DNA of 64,000 bases from Dactylosporangium sp. AC04546 (GTDB taxonomy: Bacteria; Actinomycetota; Actinomycetes; Mycobacteriales; Micromonosporaceae). The position numbers were made by a program, and so were the translations under genes. The DNA lies in NCBI RefSeq assembly GCF_022095675.1, contig NZ_JAHYSG010000056.1:13638-77637 (forward strand), read 5' to 3'. This document shows, piece after piece, positions 24,971 through 33,774 of the stretch. Numbering within the stretch: the first letter of the stretch is position 1; the number at the start of each line of letters is the position of its first letter. The notes under the pieces are model-generated. The model was not told the origin of the DNA, made no database searches, and was given only the letters and a program-made list of their open reading frames with translations.

Positions 24971-25960
24971 CTATGGACGGGCTGCGAGCCGGAGCGACGG
25001 ATCCGGCGGCGACTGCACCGCCGGTGGCCGGTGCCGCAACGCCTCCCACGCGGCCTTCGGCCCGGCGGCGACGTCTCTGGCCGTGTTGTACCAGATCGTC
25101 ACCCGCCGGCACCCGTCGCAGCGCGCCGGCACCCCGACGGCGTCGACCCCGAGCCGCCGGCACAGCGTGATCGCGCGGTGCAGGTGCAGTTCCTGGCTCA
25201 CCAGCAGCGCCCGGTCGAGGCCGTACACGTCGTGGGCGCGGCGGCAGGTGTCGTAGGTGTCGAGGCCGAACGGGTCGACGACGACGCGGGACGGATCGAC
25301 GCCCTGCCCCATCAGGTACTGCCGCATCACCCGGACCTCGTCACCGCTGCCCCCGTGGGCGTCGCCCGAGATGAGCAGGGCCTTCACCTTGCCCGAGCGC
25401 AGCAGCTCGGCGCCGATGTCGAGGCGGCCCTTGAGGAAGGGCATGGGCTGCTCGCCGCCGGGGGCCACCTGGGCGCCGAACACGATCGCGACGTCGGCGA
25501 CCGGCGCGTCGGCGACCGTGCTGATCCGGCCCGCCGAGGACAGGCGTATCCACGCGGTCGGTGCCAGCACCAGAGCGGCCAGCACGACGACCGTGAGCAG
25601 GGCCCGGCCGGCCAGGCGCCGGCGGCGCTCCCGGCGGGTCTCCCGGCCCTCCGGCAGCGCGCGGCCCCGGCGCACGCGGCGCTCGGCCCGGCCGACCTCG
25701 AAGAGGAACCACCCGGGCAGCTCCCGGTCGTCGCGCAACCTCGTGCGCTCCCCGTCGTTCAGGAAGCCGGTGACGTGGTCGACCGCGACCGAGTAGCGGG
25801 TCATGCGGCGGGCGCCGCGGCTGCGGGAGGTGAAGATCAACCAGACGCCGAGTGTGGCGACGACCACCAGCCAGCCGAGCGGGCCACGGCCCCGGCTGCG
25901 GCGGCGCAGCCGCTCCTCGGCCGCCAGCCAGGCCAGACGGTCGTCGCGCAGCTTGGTCAC
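24971..25960 (-). CDS. SanA/YdcF-type DUF218 membrane protein
   Basis: A 329-residue protein with a membrane segment near 28-44, a basic cytoplasmic stretch (~85-118), a second membrane helix ~119-137 and a C-terminal DUF218 domain (~155-300). The latter includes DVAIVFGAQV, LLISGDAHGG, DPFGLDTYDTCRRAHDVYG and LVSQELHLHRA. SanA homologues affect envelope permeability and vancomycin resistance in enterics; the biochemical function is unsettled. Start is GTG at 25960 without a strong ribosome site. The long N-terminal extension is unusual for SanA (~240 aa). Confidence 0.85.
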   Translation of the reverse strand: MTKLRDDRLAWLAAEERLRRRSRGRGPLGWLVVVATLGVWLIFTSRSRGARRMTRYSVAVDHVTGFLNDGERTRLRDDRELPGWFLFEVGRAERRVRRGRALPEGRETRRERRRRLAGRALLTVVVLAALVLAPTAWIRLSSAGRISTVADAPVADVAIVFGAQVAPGGEQPMPFLKGRLDIGAELLRSGKVKALLISGDAHGGSGDEVRVMRQYLMGQGVDPSRVVVDPFGLDTYDTCRRAHDVYGLDRALLVSQELHLHRAITLCRRLGVDAVGVPARCDGCRRVTIWYNTARDVAAGPKAAWEALRHRPPAVQSPPDPSLRLAARP

Positions 25961-26064
25961 CCGCGCAGCTTCGCACGGGTCGGCGGCTCGCCGCTGACCC
26001 GTGAGTCGTAAATTGTCGGTGCCGCGAGGCAGGATGTATCCCGTCGGACCCGGGGAGGTGGCGA

Positions 26065-27912
26065 ATGGCCGGCAAGATCAAGGACGAGGACATCGCCCTG
26101 GTGCGTGAGCGCACGGCGATCGCCGACGTCATCTCCGAGCACGTCACCCTGAAGTCGGCCGGTGGAGGCAACCTCAAGGGGCTGTGTCCGTTCCACGACG
26201 AGAAGACCGCCTCGTTCAACGTCTCACCCGTCCGGAATGTGTATTTCTGTCACGGCTGCGGCGCCGGCGGCGACGCGATCAAGTTCCTCATGGACCACGA
26301 CCACCTCTCGTTCGTGGAGGCGGTCGAGCGGCTCGCGGGGCGCGCCGGCCTCCAGCTGCGCTACGTCGAGGCCGGCGCGGCGCCGATCCGGCAGACCGGG
26401 CAGAAGCAGCGGCTCATCGCCGCGCACGCCGAGGCCGCCCGGTTCTATGCCGAGCAGCTCGGCACGCCCGGCGCCCGCGCGGCACGGGAGTTCCTCGCCG
26501 CGCGCGGGTTCACCCGCGAGGCAGCCGAGCGCTACGGCTGCGGGTTCGCCCCCGAGGGGTGGGACCCGCTGACGAAGCACCTGCGCCAGAAGGGCTACAC
26601 AGCGGCCGAGCTGACCAGCGCCGGGCTGTCCCGCGAGGCGCGCTCCGGCAGCCTGATCGACCGGTTCCGCCGGCGGCTGCTCTGGCCGATCAAGGACATC
26701 TCGGGCGAGGTCATCGGCTTCGGCGCGCGCAAGCTGTTCGACGACGACGACGGGCCGAAGTATCTCAACACGCCCGAAACCCCGCTGTACAAGAAGTCGC
26801 ACGTGCTGTATGGGATCGACCACGCGAAGCGGGAGATCGCCAAGCAGAGCCGGGTCGTCATCGTCGAGGGCTACACCGACGTGATGGCCTGCCACCTCGC
26901 CGGGGTGCCGGTCGCCGTCGCCACCTGCGGCACCGCGTTCGGCACCGACCACATCTCGGTGCTGCGCCGGCTGCTCATGGACGCCGACGGCTACGGTGGC
27001 GAGATCATCTTCACGTTCGACGGCGACGCCGCCGGGCAGAAGGCGGCGCTGCGCGCGTTCGAGGACGACCAGCGCTTCGTGGCCCAGACGTTCATCGCGG
27101 TCGGCCCCGACAACATGGACCCGTGCGAGCTGCGCCTGGCCAAGGGCGATGCGGCGGTCCGCGACCTGGTCGCCGACCGCCAGCCGCTGCTCGACTTCGC
27201 GCTGCGCTCGGTCATCCAGCGCTTCGACCTCGACCTGGCCGAGGGGCGGGTCGGCGCCCTGAAGGCGACCGCCCCGCTCGTCGCCAAGATCAAGGACCGG
27301 ACGCTGCGCCCGGAGTATGCCCGGAAGCTCTCCGGCGACCTCGGCATGGAGCTGGAGACGGTGCAGCGCGCGGTCAACTCGGCGGCCAAGGGCGTCGTCG
27401 ACGTCGTCCCGCCGCAGCGGCGCATCCTCGCCCCCGACAGCGCCGAGGCGCTCGTCGAGCGGGAGGCGCTCAAGCTCGCGCTCCAGCAGCCGGTGCTGGC
27501 CGGCCCGATGTTCGACGCGGTGGGTGCCGAGACGTATGCCCACCCGGCGTACCAGTCGCTGCGCGTCGCGATCGCCGAGGCCGGGGGTGCGTCGTCGGCG
27601 TCCGGCGGCGGCGCGGTCTGGATCGAGCAGGTCCGCGAGGCCTGCGTCGACCTGGCCGCGAGCGCGCTGGTCACGGAGCTGGCGGTCGAGCCGCTGCGGC
27701 TCGACGGCGACCCCGACCCGCGCTACGTCGAGGCGACGATCATCCGGCTCCAGCTGCCGGCGCTCAACCGCACGATCGCCGACCTCAAGTCGAAGCTGCA
27801 GCGCATCAACCCGGTGAGCAACGCCGACGAGCACCTGCGGTTGTTCAGCGAGCTGGTGTCGCTGGAGCAGCACGCCCGCGCGCTGCGTGACCGCGGTGCG
27901 AGCCGGTGGTGA
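26065..27912 (+). CDS. dnaG: DNA primase
   Basis: A 615-residue primase that lays RNA primers at the replication fork. The CHC2 zinc finger ligands are C41, H44, C62 and C65 (CPFHDEKTASF, VYFCHGCG). The TOPRIM catalytic core shows VIVEGYTDVMA and FTFDGDAAGQKAA. The C-terminal DnaB-interacting region follows with a Gly/Ser/Ala-rich linker (~510-525). GGGGAGG lies 8 bases before ATG 26065. Length and domain order are standard for actinobacteria. Confidence 0.98.
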   Translation: MAGKIKDEDIALVRERTAIADVISEHVTLKSAGGGNLKGLCPFHDEKTASFNVSPVRNVYFCHGCGAGGDAIKFLMDHDHLSFVEAVERLAGRAGLQLRYVEAGAAPIRQTGQKQRLIAAHAEAARFYAEQLGTPGARAAREFLAARGFTREAAERYGCGFAPEGWDPLTKHLRQKGYTAAELTSAGLSREARSGSLIDRFRRRLLWPIKDISGEVIGFGARKLFDDDDGPKYLNTPETPLYKKSHVLYGIDHAKREIAKQSRVVIVEGYTDVMACHLAGVPVAVATCGTAFGTDHISVLRRLLMDADGYGGEIIFTFDGDAAGQKAALRAFEDDQRFVAQTFIAVGPDNMDPCELRLAKGDAAVRDLVADRQPLLDFALRSVIQRFDLDLAEGRVGALKATAPLVAKIKDRTLRPEYARKLSGDLGMELETVQRAVNSAAKGVVDVVPPQRRILAPDSAEALVEREALKLALQQPVLAGPMFDAVGAETYAHPAYQSLRVAIAEAGGASSASGGGAVWIEQVREACVDLAASALVTELAVEPLRLDGDPDPRYVEATIIRLQLPALNRTIADLKSKLQRINPVSNADEHLRLFSELVSLEQHARALRDRGASRW

Positions 27913-27925
27913 GGAGCCTTCCGCC

Positions 27926-28456
27926 ATGTTCGGTTTCCTGAAGCGCCGCCGGCTGCCCGCCGGTCGACGGCCCCCGCTGGCGCCCGACGAGCGCGTCGTG
28001 GCCTGGGCCGCCGCGACCGGCGACAACGTCGTCGTGGCCACCAACCTCGGGCTGTGGCTGCCCGGCGCCGACGAGCGGCTCGGCTGGCACGAGCTGCACA
28101 AGGCGACCTGGTCGGGCCGGCAGCTCGCGCTGGTCGCGGCCCGGGAGGTGCCGGTGGAGGGCGCCGACTACGTGGTGATGGAGGACCTGCCACCGCTGGT
28201 GCTCACGCTGCTCGACCCCGACCGGGTGCCCGAGCAGGTGCGGGTGCGGGTCAACAAGTCGATCGCGCACACCTCGCACCATCCGCTCGACGACGCGGCC
28301 GGCGTGCGCGTCGTGGGCCGGCGGGTGCCGGGGATCGACGGGCTGCTCTGGACGGTGCGATACGACGAGGGCGTCGACGCCGCCTCATCCGAGGTCGCGC
28401 GGCAGACCGCCGAGCTGGTCGCCTGGGCGCGCTCGGGCGCGGGCCCGACGCCCTAG
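27926..28456 (+). CDS. Conserved hypothetical protein downstream of dnaG
   Basis: A 176-residue soluble protein beginning MFGFLKRRRLPAGRR. Motifs such as APDERVVAWAAATGDNVVVATNLGLWL and LGWHELHKATWSGRQLALV suggest a beta-rich PH-like fold. It follows dnaG by 13 bases with GGAG before the ATG, and the pairing is common in actinobacteria. No function is known. Its last 72 bases overlap the convergent mannosyltransferase gene, so one of the two C-termini may be unusual. Confidence 0.75.
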   Translation: MFGFLKRRRLPAGRRPPLAPDERVVAWAAATGDNVVVATNLGLWLPGADERLGWHELHKATWSGRQLALVAAREVPVEGADYVVMEDLPPLVLTLLDPDRVPEQVRVRVNKSIAHTSHHPLDDAAGVRVVGRRVPGIDGLLWTVRYDEGVDAASSEVARQTAELVAWARSGAGPTP

Positions 28457-29731
28457 CGTCACGGCCGCCCATCCGACGAGGGCGACGTCGAGGAACGCGC
28501 CGGGCACCTTCGTCTTGGTGGCCAGGCCCAGGCTGTCGGGCAGCGTGAGGAACACCAGCCCGGCCGCGGCCACGTGGACGGTGGTGCGCAGGCGGCCGTG
28601 CAGGTCCGTCGCGGCGAGCACGGCAATGCCCGCGATGGCGTACCAGGCGTAGAACACCGGACCGAGCACGGCGCCGGCGAGCAGTCCGAGGCCGGCCGCG
28701 GTGAGGACCCGTGTCCTGTCCCGGTACGCCCAGAGCCACAGGGCCAGCAGGACCCCGGCGAGGGCCAGGAAGCCGGCGGCCCGCGTCACGGCGACGGCCG
28801 TGTCGAACGCCTCCGGCGCGCCGAACCAGCGCAGGACGTAGCCGGCGGCCATGCCCACGCCGGTGGGGATCGACAGCCACTGGACCAGGCCGGTGGTGGA
28901 GCCCAGCGCCGTGACGAAGCCCAGGCCGTGCCCCGTGACCCAGGCCAGGACCGCGTAGGTGCCCACGGTGGTGGCGGCCAAGGCGGCCGTGCCCTTCCTC
29001 GTGAAGACCAGCAGCCACACGAACGGCGCGGCGATGAGCGCCGTCACCTTGATCGCTATGGCGAGCCCGAGCGCGACGCCCGCCAGTGCCGCGCTCCGGC
29101 GCGCCAGCGCGAACGCGGCCAGGACGAACGCCGCGAGCAGGATGTCGTTGTGGACGCCGGAGACGACGTGCACGAGGACCAGCGGGCTGGCGGCGAGCAG
29201 GGCGTTGGTCCTGTTCAGCTGGGCCGCCGCGGCGACGCAGAGCAGCAGGCCGAGGACGGCGACGACGCGGAACAGGCCGACGGCCACGTGCAGGTTGCCG
29301 TGCGCGAGCCAGGCGACGCCGCCCTCGATCGCCAGCCACAGCGGGCCGTACGGCGTCGGGGTGTCCTGCCACAGCGGCGGCACCGAGTCCAGCCACGTGC
29401 ACGGCAGCTCCGACGGCCCCACCCGGTAGAGGTCGAGGCCGGCGTTGAACAGCTGGCCCTGGCAGGCGTAGGCGTACACGTCCTGCGCGCCCAGCGGAGG
29501 CGCGACGAGCAGCGGCAGGCTCCACAGGGCCGCGGTGACGAGCAGGCGCTTGCCGTCGGTCTCGTCGCGCAGCGCCCACCAGGCGTAGACGAGCAGAATC
29601 AGCGCGACGAACCAGACGACGACTCCGGTGACCCAGGCGGCGTCGTGGTGATACGGCTTGCCGGCGAGGAAGCCGCTGACGGCCAGCAGGACGGACGCGC
29701 CCAGCCCGAGCCAGCGCGGGTTGATGCGCAC
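28385..29731 (-). CDS. MptB-like polyprenol-phosphomannose mannosyltransferase
   Basis: A 448-residue polytopic GT-C glycosyltransferase with ~12 hydrophobic segments. The first long loop holds APPLGAQDVYAYACQGQLFNAGLDLYRVGPSELP, the acidic donor-binding motif region of the MptB/DUF2029 family, with PPLWQDTPTPYGPLWLAIEG after it. MptB homologues elongate alpha-1,6-mannan using polyprenyl-phosphomannose on the outer face of the membrane. GTG at 29731 begins VRINPRW. The basic tail RRARARARPGDQLGG is encoded antisense to the preceding gene. Confidence 0.83.
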   Translation of the reverse strand: MRINPRWLGLGASVLLAVSGFLAGKPYHHDAAWVTGVVVWFVALILLVYAWWALRDETDGKRLLVTAALWSLPLLVAPPLGAQDVYAYACQGQLFNAGLDLYRVGPSELPCTWLDSVPPLWQDTPTPYGPLWLAIEGGVAWLAHGNLHVAVGLFRVVAVLGLLLCVAAAAQLNRTNALLAASPLVLVHVVSGVHNDILLAAFVLAAFALARRSAALAGVALGLAIAIKVTALIAAPFVWLLVFTRKGTAALAATTVGTYAVLAWVTGHGLGFVTALGSTTGLVQWLSIPTGVGMAAGYVLRWFGAPEAFDTAVAVTRAAGFLALAGVLLALWLWAYRDRTRVLTAAGLGLLAGAVLGPVFYAWYAIAGIAVLAATDLHGRLRTTVHVAAAGLVFLTLPDSLGLATKTKVPGAFLDVALVGWAAVTLGRRARARARPGDQLGGLPRDLG

Positions 29732-29772
29732 TGGTGCATGGTAAACGGATCGGATTTTGTCGTACCCCTGGG

Positions 29773-29788
29773 CTAGTGTCGGCGCGTG
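29773..29788 (+). promoter_or_regulatory. Candidate -10 element for a leaderless transcript
   Basis: TAGTGT at 29773-29778 ends seven bases before the GTG start of the ABC ATPase, and no Shine-Dalgarno is present. Such spacing is typical of leaderless actinobacterial transcripts. No clear -35 is seen. Confidence 0.4.
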
Positions 29789-30718
29789 GCTGATGACGGG
29801 GCGTTGATCGAGGCTACGGGGCTGGTCAAACGGTTCGGTGACTTCACCGCGGTCGATGGCATCGACCTCCGGGTGGCGGCCGGCGAGGCATTCGGCTTCC
29901 TCGGGCCCAACGGGGCGGGGAAGTCGTCGACGATGCGCATGATCGGGTGCGTGTCGCGGCCGACGAGCGGCTCGCTGCGGATCCTGGGGCGCGACACGGC
30001 GACCGACGGCGCGGCGATCCGCTCGCGCCTCGGGGTCTGCCCGCAGCAGGACACGCTGGATCTCGAGCTGACCGTCGTGGAGAACCTGATCGTCTACGCG
30101 CGCTATTTCGGCATCCCGCGCAAGGTGGCCCGGGGCCGGGCCATGGAGCTGCTCGACTTCGTGCAGCTCGCCGACCGGGCGAACGACAAGGTGGAGCCGC
30201 TGTCGGGCGGCATGAAGCGGCGGCTGACGATCGCCCGCGCGCTCGTCAACGAGCCCGACATCGTGCTGCTCGACGAGCCGACGACCGGCCTCGACCCGCA
30301 GGCCCGCCACCTGGTGTGGGAGCGGCTGTTCCGGCTCAAGCAGCGCGGCGTGACGCTGGTGCTGACCACGCACTACATGGACGAGGCCGAGCAGCTGTGC
30401 GACCGGCTGGTCGTGATGGACGCCGGGCGGATCGTCGCCGAGGGCTCGCCCCGCCAGCTCATCGATCGCCACTCGACCCGCGAGGTGGTCGAGGTCCGCT
30501 TCGGCCTGGACCCGCTCGACGGCCTGGCCGACAAGCTCGACGGCATCGGCGAGCGCACGGAGGTGCTGCCCGACCGCGTCCTCGTCTACACCGACGACGG
30601 CGACGCCGGCGTGGTCGAGATCGCCGCGCGCGGCCTGACCCCGTCGAGCGTGCTCGTCCGCCGCGGCTCCCTGGAGGACGTGTTCCTGCACCTGACCGGC
30701 CGCACGTTGGTGGACTAG
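29786..30718 (+). CDS. ABC-2 exporter ATP-binding protein (NodI/DrrA-type)
   Basis: A 310-residue ATPase with LGPNGAGKSS (Walker A), LGVCPQQDTLDLELTVVENL (Q-loop), PLSGGMKRRLTIARAL (signature), LLDEPTTGLDPQARH (Walker B) and TTHYMDEAEQL (H-loop). The C-terminal ~80 residues are the regulatory extension typical of drug and polysaccharide exporters of this group. It heads a three-gene operon with two ABC-2 permeases, probably exporting a lipid-linked or drug-like substrate. The start is GTG 29786, likely leaderless. Confidence 0.92.
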   Translation: MADDGALIEATGLVKRFGDFTAVDGIDLRVAAGEAFGFLGPNGAGKSSTMRMIGCVSRPTSGSLRILGRDTATDGAAIRSRLGVCPQQDTLDLELTVVENLIVYARYFGIPRKVARGRAMELLDFVQLADRANDKVEPLSGGMKRRLTIARALVNEPDIVLLDEPTTGLDPQARHLVWERLFRLKQRGVTLVLTTHYMDEAEQLCDRLVVMDAGRIVAEGSPRQLIDRHSTREVVEVRFGLDPLDGLADKLDGIGERTEVLPDRVLVYTDDGDAGVVEIAARGLTPSSVLVRRGSLEDVFLHLTGRTLVD

Positions 30719-31480
30719 ATGGCGACGCTCGCGGCCCTCGAATACCACCTGGTGTCCTACCGGCGCACCTGGCGCTCCAGCGTGTTCAGCTCGTTCGCGC
30801 TGCCCGCGATGTTCCTGGTCGCGATGGGCGTGACCGTCGGGCACTACGTCGACGCCCGCTCGACCGCGATCGGCGTGCCCTACCTGGACTACATCGGCCC
30901 CGGCCTGCTCGCCTCGACCGCGCTGCAGGTCGCCATCGGCGAGTCGACGTGGCCGGTGTTCTCGGCGTTCAACTGGATCCGCACCTACCATGCGATGCGC
31001 GCCAGCCCGTTGACGAGCGGCGCGATCGTGCGGGGGCACCTGCTGTACATCCTGCTCCGCGTGCTGCTCGCCACGGCCGGCTTCCTGCTGGTCCTGCTGC
31101 CGTTCGGTGCCCTGCACTCCTGGTGGGCGCTGGCCACCCCGCTGCCGGCCCTGCTGGTCGGCCTGGCCTGCGCGGCGCCGTGCTTCGCCTTCGCCGCGGC
31201 GGTGGACAACGACGGCTTCTTCGCGGTGCTGTTCCGTCTGGCCGTGGTCCCGATGACCCTGTTCTCGGGCGTGTTCTTCCCGGTGGAGGACCTGCCGGCC
31301 CCGGCCCGCCTGCTGGCCTACGTGTCGCCGTTGTGGCACGGCGTCGAGCTCTGCCGCGCCGCGACCCTCGGCACGCCGACCGCCTGGGGCGTCCCGCTGC
31401 ACACGGCGGTCCTCCTGCTGTGGTCCGCGGCCGGCTACGTGCTGGCCCTGCGCTACTTCACCCGGAAACTCGAGGACTGA
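30719..31480 (+). CDS. ABC-2 type permease (NodJ-like)
   Basis: A 253-residue membrane protein with six hydrophobic segments. It begins MATLAALEYHLVSYRRTWRSSVFSSFALPAMFLVAMGVTVG and carries the ABC-2 signature FSGVFFPVEDLPAPARLLAYVSPLWHGVELCRA near the C-terminus. The ATG follows the ATPase stop directly with no gap. With the next gene it likely forms a heterodimeric channel. Confidence 0.9.
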   Translation: MATLAALEYHLVSYRRTWRSSVFSSFALPAMFLVAMGVTVGHYVDARSTAIGVPYLDYIGPGLLASTALQVAIGESTWPVFSAFNWIRTYHAMRASPLTSGAIVRGHLLYILLRVLLATAGFLLVLLPFGALHSWWALATPLPALLVGLACAAPCFAFAAAVDNDGFFAVLFRLAVVPMTLFSGVFFPVEDLPAPARLLAYVSPLWHGVELCRAATLGTPTAWGVPLHTAVLLLWSAAGYVLALRYFTRKLED

Positions 31481-31486
31481 TGCCCT

Positions 31487-32302
31487 GTGGTGACCATGTT
31501 GGTGGCGTCGCGGCTGGCCCGGCTCGATCGGGGGGCCGCCGGCGCGTTGTCCGTCACCGGGCGTAACGTCGCCGCCGCCCGGCACGCCGCCTACTGGTGG
31601 GTCCTCATGTCCGGGTTCGCCGAGCCGCTGCTCTATCTGCTCTCGATCGGCGTCGGGGTCGGGCGGCTGGTCGGTGACGTGGCGCTGCCCGACGGCCGGC
31701 TCGTGACCTATGCACAGTTCGTGGCGCCCGCGATGCTTGCCGCCTCGGCCATGAACGGGGCCCTTGCCGAGACCACCATGAATTTTTACGGCAAGTTGAA
31801 GTTCATGAAGATCTATGACGCGACGCTCGCCACGCCGCTCACGCCCATGCAGGTCTCGTCCGGCGAGCTGATGTGGGCGATGGTGCGCGGCGGGGTGTAT
31901 TCGGCCGCGTTCCTCGTGGTCATGGCCGCGCTCGGGCTCACCACGCCGCTGTGGGCGCTCGTCGCGTTCCCCGTGTCGCTGCTCGTCGGGTTCGCGTTCG
32001 GCGGGCTCGGGATGGGGCTGTCCACGCTGCTGCGGTCGTGGCAGGACTTCGACTACATCAATGTCACGCAGTTCGGGCTGTTCCTCTTCAGCGGGACCTT
32101 CTCGCCGCCCGGGGACTTCCCGCCGGCACTCAGAGTGATCGTCGAGCTGACCCCGCTGTATCACGGCGTGGCCCTCCTGCGGGCCGTCACGACCGCCTCC
32201 CCGTCGTGGGGGCTCTTATGGCACGCGGTCTATCTGGGAGCGCTCGCATGGGGCGGGCTGTGGCTTGCCGGGCGGCGGATGGAAAAACTTCTGCTGACCT
32301 AG
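31487..32302 (+). CDS. ABC-2 type permease (NodJ-like)
   Basis: A 271-residue membrane protein homologous to the preceding permease. Helices lie around 38-60, 80-100, 125-150, 155-180, 190-210 and 240-262. The signature FSGTFSPPGDFPPALRVIVELTPLYHGVALLRAV is present. GTG at 31487 begins six bases after the upstream stop; an ATG two codons later could also serve. It ends the exporter operon. Confidence 0.9.
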   Translation: MVTMLVASRLARLDRGAAGALSVTGRNVAAARHAAYWWVLMSGFAEPLLYLLSIGVGVGRLVGDVALPDGRLVTYAQFVAPAMLAASAMNGALAETTMNFYGKLKFMKIYDATLATPLTPMQVSSGELMWAMVRGGVYSAAFLVVMAALGLTTPLWALVAFPVSLLVGFAFGGLGMGLSTLLRSWQDFDYINVTQFGLFLFSGTFSPPGDFPPALRVIVELTPLYHGVALLRAVTTASPSWGLLWHAVYLGALAWGGLWLAGRRMEKLLLT

Positions 32303-32583
32303 TTCGTCCCGGTTTGGGAAAGGTCGGATGATCTCTCGGCACCCGTGTTGAGCTGCTCAAACGCACATATTTTCGAGATCGTTCCAACTTCTGCTGGAGA
32401 GAGCAAAAGTTTGGTAACAAGCGATAGAAGCTCTAGACGCGGCGCGGAGGACGGCCTAAAGTCTCGACGCAACACGGGTGTAACGCACGGCACACGGACC
32501 GGTTACCAGCGCCTTCGTGAAGGTGTGGTGGTGTAGCCGCATGTCGCGGACGCCTGCCTGCGACCAGATGAGGAGGTGCCCTT
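32303..32583. other. 281-bp intergenic region upstream of the sugar locus
   Basis: This stretch is noticeably more AT-rich than its surroundings and probably carries the promoter of the ROK-led operon. TTGGTA-like and TAGA-like hexamers occur around 32410-32440, but no promoter can be assigned with confidence. GAGGAGG at the end is the ribosome site of the ROK gene. Confidence 0.4.
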
Positions 32584-33774
32584 GTGAACACGGTCAGTGC
32601 GGTAGATGGACCCGTTCAGTCGCGCCTGCTCCGCTTGTTGCGGGACACCGGTGCGTTGTCGCGTGCGGAGCTGGCCGATCGCCTCGAGGTGCCCCGGCCC
32701 CGGTTGCTCGCCGACCTGGACGCGCTCGTCGCGACCGGGTTGATCCGCGAGGCCGGGCCGGCGGCGAGCCGCGGCGGACGGCGCTCGACGCTGGTGGAGC
32801 TCAGCCCCGGCCTGCGGTTCGCCGCCGTCGACCTGGGCGCCAGCTCGATCGACGTCGAGATCACCGACGGCCGGCTGGAGCCGGTCGCCGCCTACGGCGA
32901 GCCGGCCGACATCCGGTCCGGGCCCAAGGTGATCCTCCAACGGGTCAACGAGATCCTCCACAAGTTCCACGCTGAGGGCGCCTTCGAGCGCCTGCACGCG
33001 ATCGGCATCGGCGTGCCCGGGCCCGTCAGCTTCCGCGACGGCGTCCCGGTGTCACCGCCGATCATGCCCGGCTGGGACCGGTTCCCGGTGCGGGAGGCGC
33101 TCGGGCGCGAGCACAACTGCCCGGTCGTCGTCGACAACGACGTCAACATCATGAGCATCGGCGAGCGCTACGGCGGCGTTGCTCATTCGGTCGACAACCT
33201 GCTGTTCCTCAAGGTCGGCACGGGCATCGGCTGCGGCATCTACCTCAACGGCGAGGTGTACCGGGGCACCGACGGGTGCGCCGGCGACATCGGCCACATC
33301 CAGGTCGACAGCCACGGGCCGGTGTGCTCGTGCGGCAACGTCGGCTGCCTGGAGGCCCTCTTCGGCGGCGGCGCGCTCGCCCGCGACGCGACCGCCGCGG
33401 CCCGCAGTGGCGCCTCACCGGCGCTCGCGGACCGGCTCAACGCCAACGGCGCCGTCACCGCAAAGGACGTCGCCGACGGTGCGGCCGAGGGCGACGTGAC
33501 CTGCATCCGCCTCATCCGTGACGGCGGGCGGCGGGTCGGTGGGGTCCTGGCCGGCCTGGTCAGCTTCATCAATCCGTCGATGATCGTGATCGGCGGCGGC
33601 CTCGCCGGCCTCGGTCACATCCTCCTCGCCGAGATCCGCAGCGTGGTGTATCGGCGCTCGCTGCCCCTCGCGACCGGCAACCTGCCGGTCGTCCTGTCCG
33701 AGCTCGGCCCCCGCGCCGGCGTTGTCGGAGCCGCGGTGCTGGCCAGCGAACTCGCATATGGGCGGCCATCATGA
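32584..33774 (+). CDS. ROK-family transcriptional regulator
   Basis: A 396-residue repressor/sugar kinase-like protein. An N-terminal winged helix covers ~8-65 (LLRLLRDTGALSRAELADRLEVPRPRLLADLDALVATGL). The ROK domain has GIGVPGPV, VVVDNDVNIMSIGERYGG, the GHIQVD motif and the zinc-binding cysteines in GPVCSCGNVGCLE. It likely senses the sugar imported by the transporter encoded next; its stop overlaps the ATPase start (ATGA), so regulator and transporter share an mRNA. GAGGAGG precedes GTG 32584. Confidence 0.92.
   Translation: MNTVSAVDGPVQSRLLRLLRDTGALSRAELADRLEVPRPRLLADLDALVATGLIREAGPAASRGGRRSTLVELSPGLRFAAVDLGASSIDVEITDGRLEPVAAYGEPADIRSGPKVILQRVNEILHKFHAEGAFERLHAIGIGVPGPVSFRDGVPVSPPIMPGWDRFPVREALGREHNCPVVVDNDVNIMSIGERYGGVAHSVDNLLFLKVGTGIGCGIYLNGEVYRGTDGCAGDIGHIQVDSHGPVCSCGNVGCLEALFGGGALARDATAAARSGASPALADRLNANGAVTAKDVADGAAEGDVTCIRLIRDGGRRVGGVLAGLVSFINPSMIVIGGGLAGLGHILLAEIRSVVYRRSLPLATGNLPVVLSELGPRAGVVGAAVLASELAYGRPS

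Noticed and set aside
29732..32164. Long minus-strand open frame upstream of the mannosyltransferase
   Set aside because: Antisense shadow of the ABC-2 exporter operon; the real start at GTG 29731 opens directly into the first membrane helix.
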